NCBI RefSeq assembly: GCF_029227915.1
Contig: NC_079879.1
Span: 372,001-436,000 of the forward strand
Direction: 5' to 3'
Source of the DNA: Hydractinia symbiolongicarpus
Taxonomy: Eukaryota > Cnidaria > Hydrozoa > Anthoathecata > Hydractiniidae
Length of the DNA stretch: 64,000 nt
Shown here: positions 1 to 12,900 of the stretch, piece by piece
Layout: each line of letters opens with the position of its first letter
How positions within the stretch are numbered: the stretch's first letter is position 1
Notes under the pieces: model-generated
The model's database searches: none
The model's input: the letters and a program-made list of their open reading frames with translations, nothing else
Told to the model about the DNA's origin: nothing
Made by a program: the position numbers and the translations under genes

Positions 1-818
1 AAACGCATGAGACTTGTAGTTTTCAAAAATGATTTCATTTTTAATGAGACGCTGAATAAAAGGAGTTTAATCTCCGGCAAACGAAAACCCGCGATTTCCC
101 GTAAATCCGGGACCCTGCCCGTATAGTCAAAAGTATACAAAGAAAGTACGCAGGGAGTAAACTCATTTCCCGAACGATTCTTTAAATTATTTTTTTACCA
201 CTAAAACGCATGAAACTTGTAATTTTCAAAAATGATTTCATTTTTGATGAGACGCTGAATAAAAGGAGTTTAATCGCCGGCAAACGAAAACTCGCGATTT
301 CCCGTAAATCCCGGACTCGGCCCGTATAGTCAAAAGTATACAAAGAAAGTACTCAGGGAGTAAACTCATTTCCCGAACGATTCTTTAAATTATTTTTTCA
401 CCACTAAAACGCATGAGACTTGTAGTTTTTAAAAATGATTTCATTTTTGATGAGACGCTGAATAAAAGGAGTTTAATCGCCGGCAAACGAAAACCCGCAT
501 TTTCCCGTAAATCCTGGACTCGGCCCGTATAGTCAAAAGTGTACAAAGAAAGTACCCAGGGAGTAAACTCATTTTTCGAACAATTTTTTAAATTATTTTT
601 TCACCACTAAGACGCATGAGACTTTTAGTTTTCAAAAGTGATTTCATTTTTGATGAGACGCTGAATAAAAGGAGTTTAATCGCCGGCAAACGAAAACCCG
701 CGATTTCCCGTATATCCCGGACTCGGCCCGTATAGTCAAAAGTGTACAAAGAAAGTACCCAGGGAGTAAACTCATTTCCCGAACGATTCTTTAAATTATT
801 TTTTCACCACTAAAACGC

Positions 819-1630
819 ATGAGACTTGTAGTTTTCAAAAATGATTTCATTTTTGATGAGACGCTGAATAAAAGGAGTTTAATCTCCGGCAAACGAAAAC
901 CCGTGATTTCCCGTAAATCCCGGCCCCGGCCCGTATAGTCAAAAGTACACAAAGAAAGTACGCAGGGAGTAAACTCATTTCCCGAACGATTCCTTAAATT
1001 ATTTTTTCACCACTAAAACGCATGAGACTTGTAGTTTTCAAAAATGATTTCGTTTTGGATGAGTCGCTGAATAAAAGAAGTTTAATCGCCGGCAAACGAA
1101 AACCCGCGATTTCCCGTAAATCCCGGGCTTGGCCCGTATAGTCGAGTGTATACAAAGAAAGTACCCAGGGAGTAAACTCATTTTCCGAACAATTTTATAA
1201 ATTATTTTTTCACCACTAAGACGCATGAGACTTTTAGTTTTCAAAAATGATTTCATTTTTGATGAGACGCTGAATAAAAGGAGTTTAATCGCCGGCAAAC
1301 GAAAACCCGCGATTTCCCGTAAATCCCGGACTCGGCCCGTATAGTCAAAAGTGTACAAAGAAAGTACCCAGGGAGTAAACTCATTTCCCGAACGATTCTT
1401 TAAATTATTTTTTCACCACTAAAACGCATGAGACTTGTAGTTTTCAAAAATGATTTCATTTTTGATGAGACGCTGAATAAAAGGAGTTTAATCTCCGGCA
1501 AACGAAAACCCGTGATTTCCCGTAAATCCCGGCCCCGGCCCGTATAGTCAAAAGTACACAAAGAAAGTACGCAGGGAGTAAACTCATTTCCCGAACGATT
1601 CTTTAAATTATTTTTTCACCACAAAAACGC
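819..1630 (+). repeat. O-M-N-O trimer-type cluster
   Basis: The monomers at 819 and 1428 carry cccgtg, ccccggcccg and tcaaaagtacac (type O). The one at 1022 carries cgttttggatgagtcgctg, aagaagttt and gggcttggcccg (type M). The one at 1225 carries taagacgcatgagactttta (type N). The same O-M-N-O succession appears at 27576-28387, in 22742-24328 and, in part, at 59036-59846, so these types travel together as a three-monomer unit of 609 bp. Confidence 0.75.
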
Positions 1631-4065
1631 ATGAGACTTGTAGTTTTCAAAAATGATTTCATTTTTGATGAGACATTGAATAAAAGGAGTTTAATCTCTG
1701 GCAAACGAAAACCCGTGATTTCCCGTAAATTCCGGACCCGGCCCGTATAGTCAAAAGTACACAAAGATAGTACGCAGGGAGTAAACTCATTTCCCGAACG
1801 ATTCTTTAAATAATTTTTTCACCACTAAAACGCATGAGACTTGTAGTTTTCAAAAATGATTTCATTTTTGATGAGACGCTGAATAAAAGGAGTTAATTCG
1901 CCGGCAAACGAAAACCCGCGATTTCCCGTATATCCCGGACTCGGCCCGTATAGTCGAATGTATACAAAGAAAGTACCCAGAGATTAAACTCATTTCCCGA
2001 ACGATTTTTTAAATTATTTTTTCACCACTAAAACGCATGAGACTTGTAGTTTTCAAAAATGATTTCATTTTTGATGAGACGCTGAATAAAAGAAGTATAA
2101 TCGCCGGCAAACGAAAACCCGCGATTTCCCGTATATCCCGGACTCGGCCCGTATAGTCGAATGTATACAAAGAATGTACCCAGGGAGTAAACTCATTTCC
2201 CGAACGATTTTTTAAATTAATATTTCACCACCAAAACGCATGAGACTTGTAGTTTTCAAAAATGATTTCATTTTTAATGAGACGCTGAATAAAAGGAGTT
2301 TAATCTCCGGCAAACGAAAACCCGCGATTTCCCGTAAATCCGGGACCCTGCCCGTATAGTCAAAAGTATACAAAGAAAGTACGCAGGGAGTAAACTCATT
2401 TCCCGAACGATTCTTTAAATTATTTTTTTACCACTAAAACGCATGAGACTTGTAATTTTTAAAAATGATTTCATTTTTGATGAGACGCTGAATAAAAGGA
2501 GTTTAATCGCCGGCAAATGAAAACTCGCGATTTCCCGTAAATCCCGGACTCGGCCCGTATAGTCAAAAGTATACAAAGAAAGTACCCAGGGAGTAAACTC
2601 ATTTCCCGAACGATTCTTTAAATTATTTTTTCACCACTAAAACGCATGAGACTTGTAGTTTTTAAAAATGATTTCATTTTTGATGAGACGCTGAATAAAA
2701 GGAGTTTAATCGCCGGCAAACGAAAACCCGCGACTTCCCGTATATCCCAGACTCGGCCCGTATAGTCGAATGTATACAAAGAAAGTACCCAGGGAGTAAA
2801 CTCATTTCCCGAACGATTTTTTAAATTATTTTTTCACCACTAAAACGCATGAGACTTGTAGTTTTTAAAAATGATTTCATTTTTGATGGAACGCCGAATA
2901 AAAGGAGTTTAATCTCCGGCAAACAAAAACCCGCGATTTCCCGTAAATCCCGGACCCGGCCCGTATAGTCGAATGTATACATAGAAAGTAAACAGGGAGT
3001 AAACTCATTTCCCGAACGATTTTTTAAATTAATTTTTTACCACTAAAACGCATAAGACTTGTAGTTTTCAAAAATGATTTCATTTTTGATGAGACGCTGA
3101 TTAAAAGGAGTTTAATCGCCGGCAAACGAAAACCCGCGATTTCCCGTATATCCCGGACTCGGCCCAAATAGTCGAATGTATACAAAAAAAGTACCCAGGG
3201 AGTAAACTCATTTCCCGAACGATTCTTTAAATTATTTTTTCACCACTAAAACGCATGAGGCTTGCAGTTTTCAAAATTGATTTCATTTTTGATGAGACGC
3301 TGAATAAAAGGAGTTTAATCTCCGGCAAACGAAAACCCGTAATTTCCCGTAAATCCCGGACCCGGCCCGTATAGTTAAAAGTACACAAAAAAGTACGCAG
3401 GGAGTAAACTCATTTCCCGAACGATTCTTTAAATTATTTTTTCACCACAAAAACGCATGAGATTTGTAGTTTTCAAAAATGATTTCATTTTTGATGAGAC
3501 GCTGAATAAAAGGAGTTTAATCTCTGGCAAACGAAAACCCGTGATTTCCCGTAAATCCCGGACCCGGCCCGTATAGTCAAAAGTACACAAAGAAAGTACG
3601 CAGGGAGTAAACTCATTTCCTGAACGATTCTTTAAATAATTTTTTCACCACTAAAACGCATGAGACTTGTAGTTTTCAAAAATGATTTCATTTTTGATGA
3701 GACGCTGAATAAAAGGAGTTAATTCGCCGGCAAACGAAAACCCGCGATTTCCCGTATATCCCGGACTCGGCCCGTATAGTCGAATGTATACAAAGAAAGT
3801 ACCCAGGGCTTAAACTCATTTCCCGAACGATTTTTTAAATTATTTTTTCACCACTAAAACGCATGAGACTTGTAGTTTTCAAAAATGATTTCATTTTTGA
3901 TGAGACGCTGAATAAAAGGAGTTTAATCGCCGGCAAACGAAAACCCGCGATTTCCCGTATATCCCGGACTCGGCCCGTATAGTCGAATGTATACAAAGAA
4001 TGTACCCAGGGAGTAAACTCATTTCCTGAACGATTTTTTAAATTATTATTTCACCACCAAAACGC

Positions 4066-4268
4066 ATGAGACTTGTAGTTTTCAAAAATGATTTCATTTT
4101 TAATGAGACGCTGAATAAAAGGAGTTTAATCGCCGGCAAACGAAAACTCGCGATTTCCCGTAAATCCCGGACTCGGCCCGTATAGTCAAAAGTATACAAA
4201 GAAAGTACCCAGGGAGTAAACTCATTTCCCGAACGATTCTTTAAATTATTTTTTCACCACTAAAACGC
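4066..4268 (+). repeat. Hybrid A/B monomer (one-monomer deletion)
   Basis: The 5' half has the type A marker tttttaatgag. From the cgccgg block on it is type B (ctcgcg, cggactcggcccg, tcaaaagtatac). In the parallel region the A (30823) and B (31026) monomers are separate, and the offset between the two regions changes by exactly 203 bp here. This fits an in-register unequal exchange that removed one monomer. Confidence 0.75.
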
Positions 4269-6501
4269 ATGAGACTTGTAGTTTTTAAAAATGATTTCAT
4301 TTTTGATGAGACGCTGAATAAAAGGAGTTTAATCGCCGGCAAACGAAAACCCGCGACTTCCCGTATATCCCAGACCCGGCCCGTATAGTCGAATGTATAC
4401 AAAGAAAGTACCCAGGGAGTAAACTCATTTCCCGAACGATTTTTTAAATTATTTTTTCACCACTAAAACGCATGAGACTTGTAGTTTTCAAAAATGATTT
4501 CATTTTTGATGGAACGCCGAATAAAAGGAGTTTAATCTCCGGCAAACAAAAACCCGCGATTTCCCGTAAATCCCGGACCCGGCCCGTATAGTCGAATGTA
4601 TACAAAGAAAGTAAACAGGGAGTAAACTCATTTCCCGAACGATTTTTTAAATTAATTTTTTACCACTAAAACGCATAAGACTTGTAGTTTTCAAAAATGA
4701 TTTCATTTTTGATGAGACGCTAAATGAAAGGAGTTTATTCGCCGGCAAACGAAAACCCGCGATTTCCCGTATATCCAGGACTCGGCCAGTATAGTCGAAC
4801 GTCTACAAAGAAAGTACCCAGGGAGTAAACTCATTTCCCGAACGATTTTTTAAATTATTATTTCACCACCAAAACGCATGAGACTTGTAGTTTTCAAAAA
4901 TGATTTCATTTTTGATGAGACGCTGAATAAAAGGAGTTTAATCTCCGGCAAACGAAAACCCGCGATTTCCCGTAAATCCGGGACCCGGCCTGTACAGTCA
5001 AAAGTATACAAAGAAAGTACGCAGGGAGTAAACTCATTTCCCGAACGATTTTTTAAATTATTATTTCACCACCAAAACGCATGAGACTTGTAGTTTTCAA
5101 AAATGATTTCATTTTTGATGAGACGCTGAATAAAAGGAGTTTAATCTCCGGCAAACGAAAACCCGCGATTTCCCGTAAATCCGGGACCCGGCCTGTACAG
5201 TCAAAAGTATACAAAGAAAGTACGCAGGGAGTAAATTCATTTCCCGAACGATTTTTTAAATTATTATTTCACCACCAAAACGCATGAGACTTGTAGTTTT
5301 CAAAAATGATTTCATTTTTGATGAGACGCTGAATAAAAGGAGTTTAATCTCCGGCAAACGAGAACCCGCGATTTCCCGTAAATCCCGGACCCGGCCTGTA
5401 TAGTCGAATGTATACAAAGAAAGTAAACAGGGAGTAAACTCATTTCCCGAACGATTTTTTAAATTATTATTTCACCACCAAAACGCATGAGACTTGTAGT
5501 TTTCAAAAATGATTTCATTTTTGATGAGACGCTGAATAAAAGGAGTTTAATCTCCGGCAAACGAAAACCCGCGATTTCCCGTAAATCCGGGACCCGGCCT
5601 GTACAGTCAAAAGTATACAAAGAAAGTACGCAGGGAGTAAACTCATTTCCCGAACGATTTTTTAAATTATTATTTCACCACCAAAACGCATGAGACTTGT
5701 AGTTTTCAAAAATGATTTCATTTTTGATGAGACGCTAAATAAAAGGAGTTTAATCGCCGGCAAACGAAAACCCGCGATTTCCCGTATATCCCGGACTCGG
5801 CCAGTATAGTCGAATGTATACAAAGAAAGTACCCAGGGAGTAAACTCATTTCCCGAACGATTTTTTAAATTATTATTTCACCACCAAAACGCATGAGACT
5901 TGTAGTTTTCAAAAATGATTTCATTTTTGATGAGACGCTGAATAAAATGAGTTTAATCTCCGGCAAACGAAAACCCGCGATTTCCCGTAAATCCCGGACC
6001 CGGCCTGTATAGTCGAATGTATACAAAGAAAGTAAACAGGGAGTAAACTCATTCCCCGAACGATTTTTTAAATTAAATTTTTACCACTAAAACGCATAAG
6101 ACTTGTAGTTTTCAAAAATGATTTCATTTTTGATGAGACGCTGATTAAAAGGAGTTTAATCTCCAGCAAACAAAAACCCGCGATTTCCCGTAAATCCCGG
6201 ACTCGGCCCGAATAGTCGAATGTATACAAAGAAAGTACCCAGGGAGTAAACTCATTTCCCGAACGATTTTTTAAATTATTTTTTTACCACCAAAACGCAT
6301 GAGACTTGTAGTTTTCAAAAATGATTTCATTTTTGATGAGACGCTGAATAAAAGGTTTTTAATCTCCGGCAAACGAAAACCCGTAATTTCCCGTAAATCC
6401 CGGACCCGGCCCGTATAGTCAAAAGTACACAAAGAAAGTACGCACGGAGTAAACTCATTTCCCGAACGATTCTTTAAATTATTTTTTCACCACAAAAACG
6501 C

Positions 6502-8328
6502 ATGAGATTTGTAGTTTTCAAAAATGATTTCATTTTTGATGAGACGCTGAATAAAAGGAGTTTAATCTCTGGCAAACGAAAACCCGTGATTTCCCGTAAA
6601 TCCCGGACCCGGCCCGTATAGTCAAAAGTACAAAAAGAAAGTACGCAGGGAGTAAACTCATTTCCTGAACGATTCTTTAAATATTTTTTTCACCACTAAA
6701 ACGCATGAGACTTGTAGTTTTCAAAAATGATTTCATTTTTGATGAGACGCTGAATAAAAGGAGATAATTCGCCGGCAAACGAAAACCCGCGATTTCCCGT
6801 ATATCCCGGATTCGGCCCGTATAGTCGAATGTATACAAAGAAAGTACCCAGGGCTTAAACTCATTTCCCGAACGATTTTTTAAATTATTTTTTCACCACT
6901 AAAACGCATGAGACTTGTAGTTTTCAAAAATGATTTCATTTTTGATGAGACGCTGAATAAAAGGAGTTTAATCGCCGGCAAACGAAAACCCGCGATTTCC
7001 CGTATATCCCGGACTCGGCCCGTATAGTCGAATGTATACAAAGAATGTACCCAGGGAGTAAACTCATTTCCCGAACGATTTTTTAAATTATTATTTCACC
7101 ACCAAAACGCATGAGACTTGTAGTTTTCAAAAATGATTTCATTTTTAATGAGACGCTGAATAAAAGGAGTTTAATCTCCGGCAAACGAAAACCCGCGATT
7201 TCCCGTAAATCCGCGACCCTGCCCATATAGTCAAAAGTATACAAAGAAAGTACGCAGGGAGTAAACTCGTTTCCCGAACGATTCTTTAAATTATTTTTTT
7301 ACCACTAAAACGCATGAAACTTGTAATTTTCAAAAATGATTTCATTTTTGATGAGACGCTGAATAAAAGGAGTTTAATCGCCGGCAAACGAAAAATCGCG
7401 ATTTCCCGTAAATCCCGGACTCGGCCCGTATAGTCAAAAGTATACAAAGAAAGTACCCAGGGAGTAAACTCATTTCCCGAACGATTCTTTAAATTATTTT
7501 TTCACCACTAAAACGCATGAGACTTGTAGTTTTTAAAAATGATTTCATTTTTGATGAAACGCTGAATAAAAGGAGTTTAATCGCCGGCAAACGAAAACCC
7601 GCGACTTCCCGTATATCCCAGACCCGGCCCGTATAGTCGAATGTATACAAAGAAAGTACCCAGGGAGTAAACTCATTTCCCGAACGATTTTTTAAATTAT
7701 TTTTTCACCACTAAAACGCATGAGACTTGTAGTTTTCAAAAATGATTTCATTTTTGATGGAACGCCGAATAAAAGGAGTTTAATCTCCGGCAAACAAAAA
7801 CCCGCGATTTCCCGTACATCCCGGACCCGGCCCGTATAGTCGAATGTATACAAAGAAAGTAAACAGGGAGTAAACTCATTTCCCGAACGATTTTTTAAAT
7901 TAATTTTTTAACACTAAAACGCATAAGACTTGTAGTTTTTAAAAATGATTTCATTTTTGATGAGACGCTGATTAAAAGGAGTTTAATCGCCGGCAAACGA
8001 AAACCCGCGATTTCCCGTATATCCCGGACTCGGCCCGAATAGTCGAATGTATACAAAAAAAGTACCCAGGGAGTAAACTCATTTCCCGAACGATTTTTTA
8101 AATTATTTTTTCACCACCAAAACGCATGAGACTTGTAGTTTTCAAAAATGATTTTATTTTTGATGAGACGCTGAATAATAGGAGTTTAATCTCCGGCAAA
8201 CAAAAACCCGCGATTTCCCGTAAATCCGGGACCCGGCCGGTATAGTCAAAAGTGTACAAAGAAAGTACCCAAGGAGTAAATTCATTTCCCGAACGATTCT
8301 TTAAATTATTTTTTCACCACAAAAACGC
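6502..8328 (+). repeat. Nine-monomer cassette G-H-I-A-B-C-D-E-F (1,827 bp)
   Basis: Order and markers: G gagattt/tctctgg (6502), H agataattc/agggcttaaac (6705), I gaatgtaccc (6908), A tttttaatgag (7111), B atgaaac (7314), C gtttttaaaaatg/gacttcccg (7517), D gatggaacgccg (7720), E ataagac/gctgatt (7923), F gattttattt/aataatagg (8126). The next cassette begins 1,827 bp later (9 x 203) with the same gagattt monomer. Full or shortened versions of this cassette recur through the first 41 kb, making it the basic HOR of the array. Confidence 0.88.
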
Positions 8329-9952
8329 ATGAGATTTGTAGTTTTCAAAAATGATTTCATTTTTGATGAGACGCTGAATAAAAGGAGTTTAATCTCTGGC
8401 AAACGAAAACCCGTGATTTCCCGTAAATCCCGGACCCGGCCCGTATAGTCAAAAGTACAAAAAGAAAGTACGCAGGGAGTAAACTCATTTCCTGAACGAT
8501 TCTTTAAATATTTTTTTCACCACTAAAACGCATGAGACTTGTAGTTTTCAAAAATGATTTCATTTTTGATGAGACGCTGAATAAAAGGAGATAATTCGCC
8601 GGCAAACGAAAACCCGCGATTTCCCGTATATCCCGGACTCGGCCCGTATAGTCGAATGTATACAAAGAAAGTACCCAGGGCTTAAACTCATTTCCCGAAC
8701 GATTTTTTAAATTATTTTTTCACCACTAAAACGCATGAGACTTGTAGTTTTCAAAAATGATTTCATTTTTGATGAGACGCTGAATAAAAGGAGTTTAATC
8801 GCCGGCAAACGAAAACCCGCGATTTCCCGTATATCCCGGACTCGGCCCGTATAGTCGAATGTATACAAAGAATGTACCCAGGGAGTAAACTCATTTCCCG
8901 AACGATTTTTTAAATTATTATTTCACCACCAAAACGCATGAGACTTGTAGTTTTCAAAAATGATTTCATTTTTAATGAGACGCTGAATAAAAGGAGTTTA
9001 ATCTCCGGCAAACGAAAACCCGCGATTTCCCGTAAATCCGGGACCCTGCCCATATAGTCAAAAGTATACAAAGAAAGTACGCAGGGAGTAAACTCATTTC
9101 CCGAACGATTCTTTAAATTATTTTTTTACCACTAAAACGCATGAAACTTGTAATTTTCAAAAATGATTTCATTTTTGATGAGACGCTGAATAAAAGGAGT
9201 TTAATCGCCGGCAAACGAAAACTCGCGATTTCCCGTAAATCCCGGACTCGGCCCGTATAGTCAAAAGTATACAAAGAAAGTACCCAGGGAGTAAACTCAT
9301 TTCCCGAACGATTCTTTAAATTATTTTTTCACCACTAAAACGCATGAGACTTGTAGTTTTTAAAAATGATTTCATTTTTGATGAAACGCTGAATAAAAGG
9401 AGTTTAATCGCCGGCAAACGAAAACCCGCGACTTCCCGTATATCCCAGACCCGGCCCGTATAGTCGAATGTATACAAAGAAAGTACCCAGGGAGTAAACT
9501 CATTTCCCGAACGATTTTTTAAATTATTTTTTCACCACTAAAACGCATGAGACTTGTAGTTTTCAAAAATGATTTCATTTTTGTTGGAACGCCGAATAAA
9601 AGGAGTTTAATCTCCGGCAAACAAAAACCCGCGATTTCCCGTACATCCCGGACCCGGCCCGTATAGTCGAATGTATACAAAGAAAGTAAACAGGGAGTAA
9701 ACTCATTTCCCGAACGATTTTTTAAATTAATTTTTTACCACTAAAACGCATAAGACTTGTAGTTTTCAAAAATGATTTCATTTTTGATGAGACGCTGATT
9801 AAAAGGAGTTTAATCGCCGGCAAACGAAAACCCGCGATTTCCCGTATATCCCGGACTCGGCCCGAATAGTCGAATGTATACAAAAAAAGTACCCAGGGAG
9901 TAAACTCATTTCCCGAACGATTTTTTAAATTATTTTTTCACCACCAAAACGC
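8329..9952 (+). repeat. Second cassette in HOR copy 1, lacking F
   Basis: The order is G-H-I-A-B-C-D-E (eight monomers, 8329-9952). The expected ninth monomer F is replaced by the J monomer that opens HOR copy 2 at 9953. The equivalent cassette in copy 2 (13404-15230) does retain F at 15028. The junction at 9953 is therefore a recombination point that joined E directly to J. Confidence 0.8.
8643..8656 (-). other. CENP-B-box-like motif, one base short
   Basis: The plus strand reads cccgtatagtcgaa; the minus strand therefore has TTCG, three bases, A, two bases, CGGG. The established core CENP-B box pattern is TTCG-N4-A-N2-CGGG, so all nine key bases are present in order but the first spacer is 3 nt instead of 4. 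The motif recurs in types with cccgtatagtcgaa (for example C, D, H, I). It is lost where the block is tcaaaag, ccagtatag or cctgta. Binding is unproven, and a one-base spacing change may abolish it. Confidence 0.35.
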
Positions 9953-12900
9953 ATGAGACTTGTAGTTTTCAAAAATGATTTCATTTTTGATGAGACGCTG
10001 AATAAAAGGAGTTTAATCTCCGGCAAACGAAAACCCGCGATTTCCCGTAAATCCGGGACCCGGCCTGTACAGTCAAAAGTATACAAAGAAAGTACGCAGG
10101 GAGTAAACTCATTTCCCGAACGATTTTTTAAATTATTATTTCGCCACCAAAACGCATGAGACTTGTAGTTTTCAAAAATGATTTCATTTTTGATGAGACG
10201 CTGAATAAAAGGAGTTTAATCTCCGGCAAACGAAAACCCGCGATTTCCCGTAAATCCGGGACCCGGCCTGTACAGTCAAAAGTATACAAAGAAAGTACGC
10301 AGGGAGTAAATTCATTTCCCGAACGATTTTTTAAATTATTATTTCACCACCAAAACGCATGAGACTTGTAGTTTTCAAAAATGATTTCATTTTTGATGAG
10401 ACGCTGAATAAAAGGAGTTTAATCTCCGGCAAACGAGAACCCGCGATTTCCCGTAAATCCCGGACCCGGCCTGTATAGTCGAATGTATACAAAGAAAGTA
10501 AACAGGGAGTAAACTCATTTCCCGAACGATTTTTTAAATTATTATTTCACCACCAAAACGCATGAGACTTGTAGTTTTCAAAAATGATTTCATTTTTGAT
10601 GAGACGCTGAATAAAAGGAGTTTAATCTCCGGCAAACGAAAACCCGCGATTTCCCGTAAATCCGGGACCCGGCCTGTACAGTCAAAAGTATACAAAGAAA
10701 GTACGCAGGGAGTAAACTCATTTCCCGAACGATTTTTTAAATTATTATTTCACCACCAAAACGCATGAGACTTGTAGTTTTCAAAAATGATTTCATTTTT
10801 GATGAGACGCTAAATAAAAGGAGTTTAATCGCCGGCAAACGAAAACCCGCGATTTCCCGTATATCCCGGACTCGGCCAGTATAGTCGAATGTATACAAAG
10901 AAAGTACCCAGGGAGTAAACTCATTTCCCGAACGATTTTTTAAATTATTATTTCACCACCAAAACGCATGAGACTTGTAGTTTTCAAAAATGATTTCATT
11001 TTTGATGAGACGCTGAATAAAATGAGTTTAATCTCCGGCAAACGAAAACCCGCGATTTCCCGTAAATCCCGGACCCGGCCTGTATAGTCGAATGTATACA
11101 AAGAAAGTAAACAGGGAGTAAACTCATTCCCCGAACGATTTTTTAAATTAAATTTTTACCACTAAAACGCATAAGACTTGTAGTTTTCAAAAATGATTTC
11201 ATTTTTGATGAGACGCTGATTAAAAGGAGTTTAATCTCCAGCAAACAAAAACCCGCGATTTCCCGTAAATCCCGGACTCGGCCCGAATAGTCGAATGTAT
11301 ACAAAGAAAGTACCCAGGGAGTAAACTCATTTCCCGAACGATTTTTTAAATTATTTTTTTACCACCAAAACGCATGAGACTTGTAGTTTTCAAAAATGAT
11401 TTCATTTTTGATGAGACGCTGAATAAAAGGTTTTTAATCTCCGGCAAACGAAAACCCGTAATTTCCCGTAAATCCCGGACCCGGCCCGTATAGTCAAAAG
11501 TACACAAAGAAAGTACGCACGGAGTAAACTCATTTCCCGAACGATTCTTTAAATTATTTTTTCACCACAAAAACGCATGAGATTTGTAGTTTTCAAAAAT
11601 GATTTCATTTTTGATGAGACGCTGAATAAAAGGAGTTTAATCTCTGGCAAACGAAAACCCGTGATTTCCCGTAAATCCCGGACCCGGCCCGTATAGTCAA
11701 AAGTACAAAAAGAAAGTACGCAGGGAGTAAACTCATTTCCTGAACGATTCTTTAAATATTTTTTTCACCACTAAAACGCATGAGACTTGTAGTTTTCAAA
11801 AATGATTTCATTTTTGATGAGACGCTGAATAAAAGGAGATAATTCGCCGGCAAACGAAAACCCGCGATTTCCCGTATATCCCGGATTCGGCCCGTATAGT
11901 CGAATGTATACAAAGAAAGTACCCAGGGCTTAAACTCATTTCCCGAACGATTTTTTAAATTATTTTTTCACCACTAAAACGCATGAGACTTGTAGTTTTC
12001 AAAAATGATTTCATTTTTGATGAGACGCTGAATAAAAGGAGTTTAATCGCCGGCAAACGAAAACCCGCGATTTCCCGTATATCCCGGACTCGGCCCGTAT
12101 AGTCGAATGTATACAAAGAATGTACCCAGGGAGTAAACTCATTTCCCGAACGATTTTTTAAATTATTATTTCACCACCAAAACGCATGAGACTTGTAGTT
12201 TTCAAAAATGATTTCATTTTTAATGAGACGCTGAATAAAAGGAGTTTAATCTCCGGCAAACGAAAACCCGCGATTTCCCGTAAATCCGCGACCCTGCCCA
12301 TATAGTCAAAAGTATACAAAGAAAGTACGCAGGGAGTAAACTCGTTTCCCGAACGATTCTTTAAATTATTTTTTTACCACTAAAACGCATGAAACTTGTA
12401 ATTTTCAAAAATGATTTCATTTTTGATGAGACGCTGAATAAAAGGAGTTTAATCGCCGGCAAACGAAAACTCGCGATTTCCCGTAAATCCCGGACTCGGC
12501 CCGTATAGTCAAAAGTATACAAAGAAAGTACCCAGGGAGTAAACTCATTTCCCGAACGATTCTTTAAATTATTTTTTCACCACTAAAACGCATGAGACTT
12601 GTAGTTTTTAAAAATGATTTCATTTTTGATGAAACGCTGAATAAAAGGAGTTTAATCGCCGGCAAACGAAAACCCGCGACTTCCCGTATATCCCAGACCC
12701 GGCCCGTATAGTCGAATGTATACAAAGAAAGTACCCAGGGAGTAAACTCATTTCCCGAACGATTTTTTAAATTATTTTTTCACCACTAAAACGCATGAGA
12801 CTTGTAGTTTTCAAAAATGATTTCATTTTTGATGGAACGCCGAATAAAAGGAGTTTAATCTCCGGCAAACAAAAACCCGCGATTTCCCGTACATCCCGGA

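Larger units (their letters stand above)
7..4877 (+). repeat. Left block, 24 monomers
   Basis: Monomers start at 7, 210 and so on to 4675. Order: A (7), B (210), a C-headed hybrid (413), N-like (616), then O-M-N-O (819, 1022, 1225, 1428), a G relative with gagacattg (1631), H (1834), I (2037), A, B, C, D, E (2240-3254), a variant with aggcttgcag (3255, 202 bp), G, H, I (3457-4065), an A/B hybrid (4066), C (4269), D (4472) and an ataagac/L-like monomer (4675). The same order, with a few one-monomer gains and losses, recurs from about 26561 to 31837. Confidence 0.8.
4878..9952 (+). repeat. 25-monomer (5,075-bp) HOR, copy 1
   Basis: Twenty-five 203-bp monomers: J, J, K, J, L, a K variant with aaaatgagt (5893), an E variant (6096), a monomer with aaaggttttt (6299), then cassette G-H-I-A-B-C-D-E-F (6502-8328) and a second cassette G to E (8329-9952). 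Copy 2 repeats the order at exactly +5,075. Private markers shared by both copies include aaaggttttt (about 6351 and 11426), ccgcgaccctgcccat (about 7211 and 12286) and ttgttggaac (about 9582 and 14657). By eye I noted only a handful of substitutions, for example aaaaatcgcg versus aaaactcgcg near 7391. Confidence 0.92.

Noticed and set aside
126-135. gtatac palindrome as an operator or origin element
   Set aside because: A six-base palindrome recurring once per monomer in many types is expected from tandem repetition and has no further context; it is useful only as a restriction site.
159-175. Minus-strand ttcgggaaatgag as a CENP-B box
   Set aside because: It has TTCG-N4-A in correct spacing but lacks the final CGGG (AGTT instead), so fewer key bases match than in the tatagtcgaa region.
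4878-5084. Plus-strand 68-codon open frames recurring in type J monomers as possible small genes
   Set aside because: The monomer is 203 bp (not a multiple of 3), most monomers have an in-frame TAG in tatagtc, the frame occurs only in certain monomer types, and no promoter or splice context is seen. It is best explained as a by-product of the repeat.
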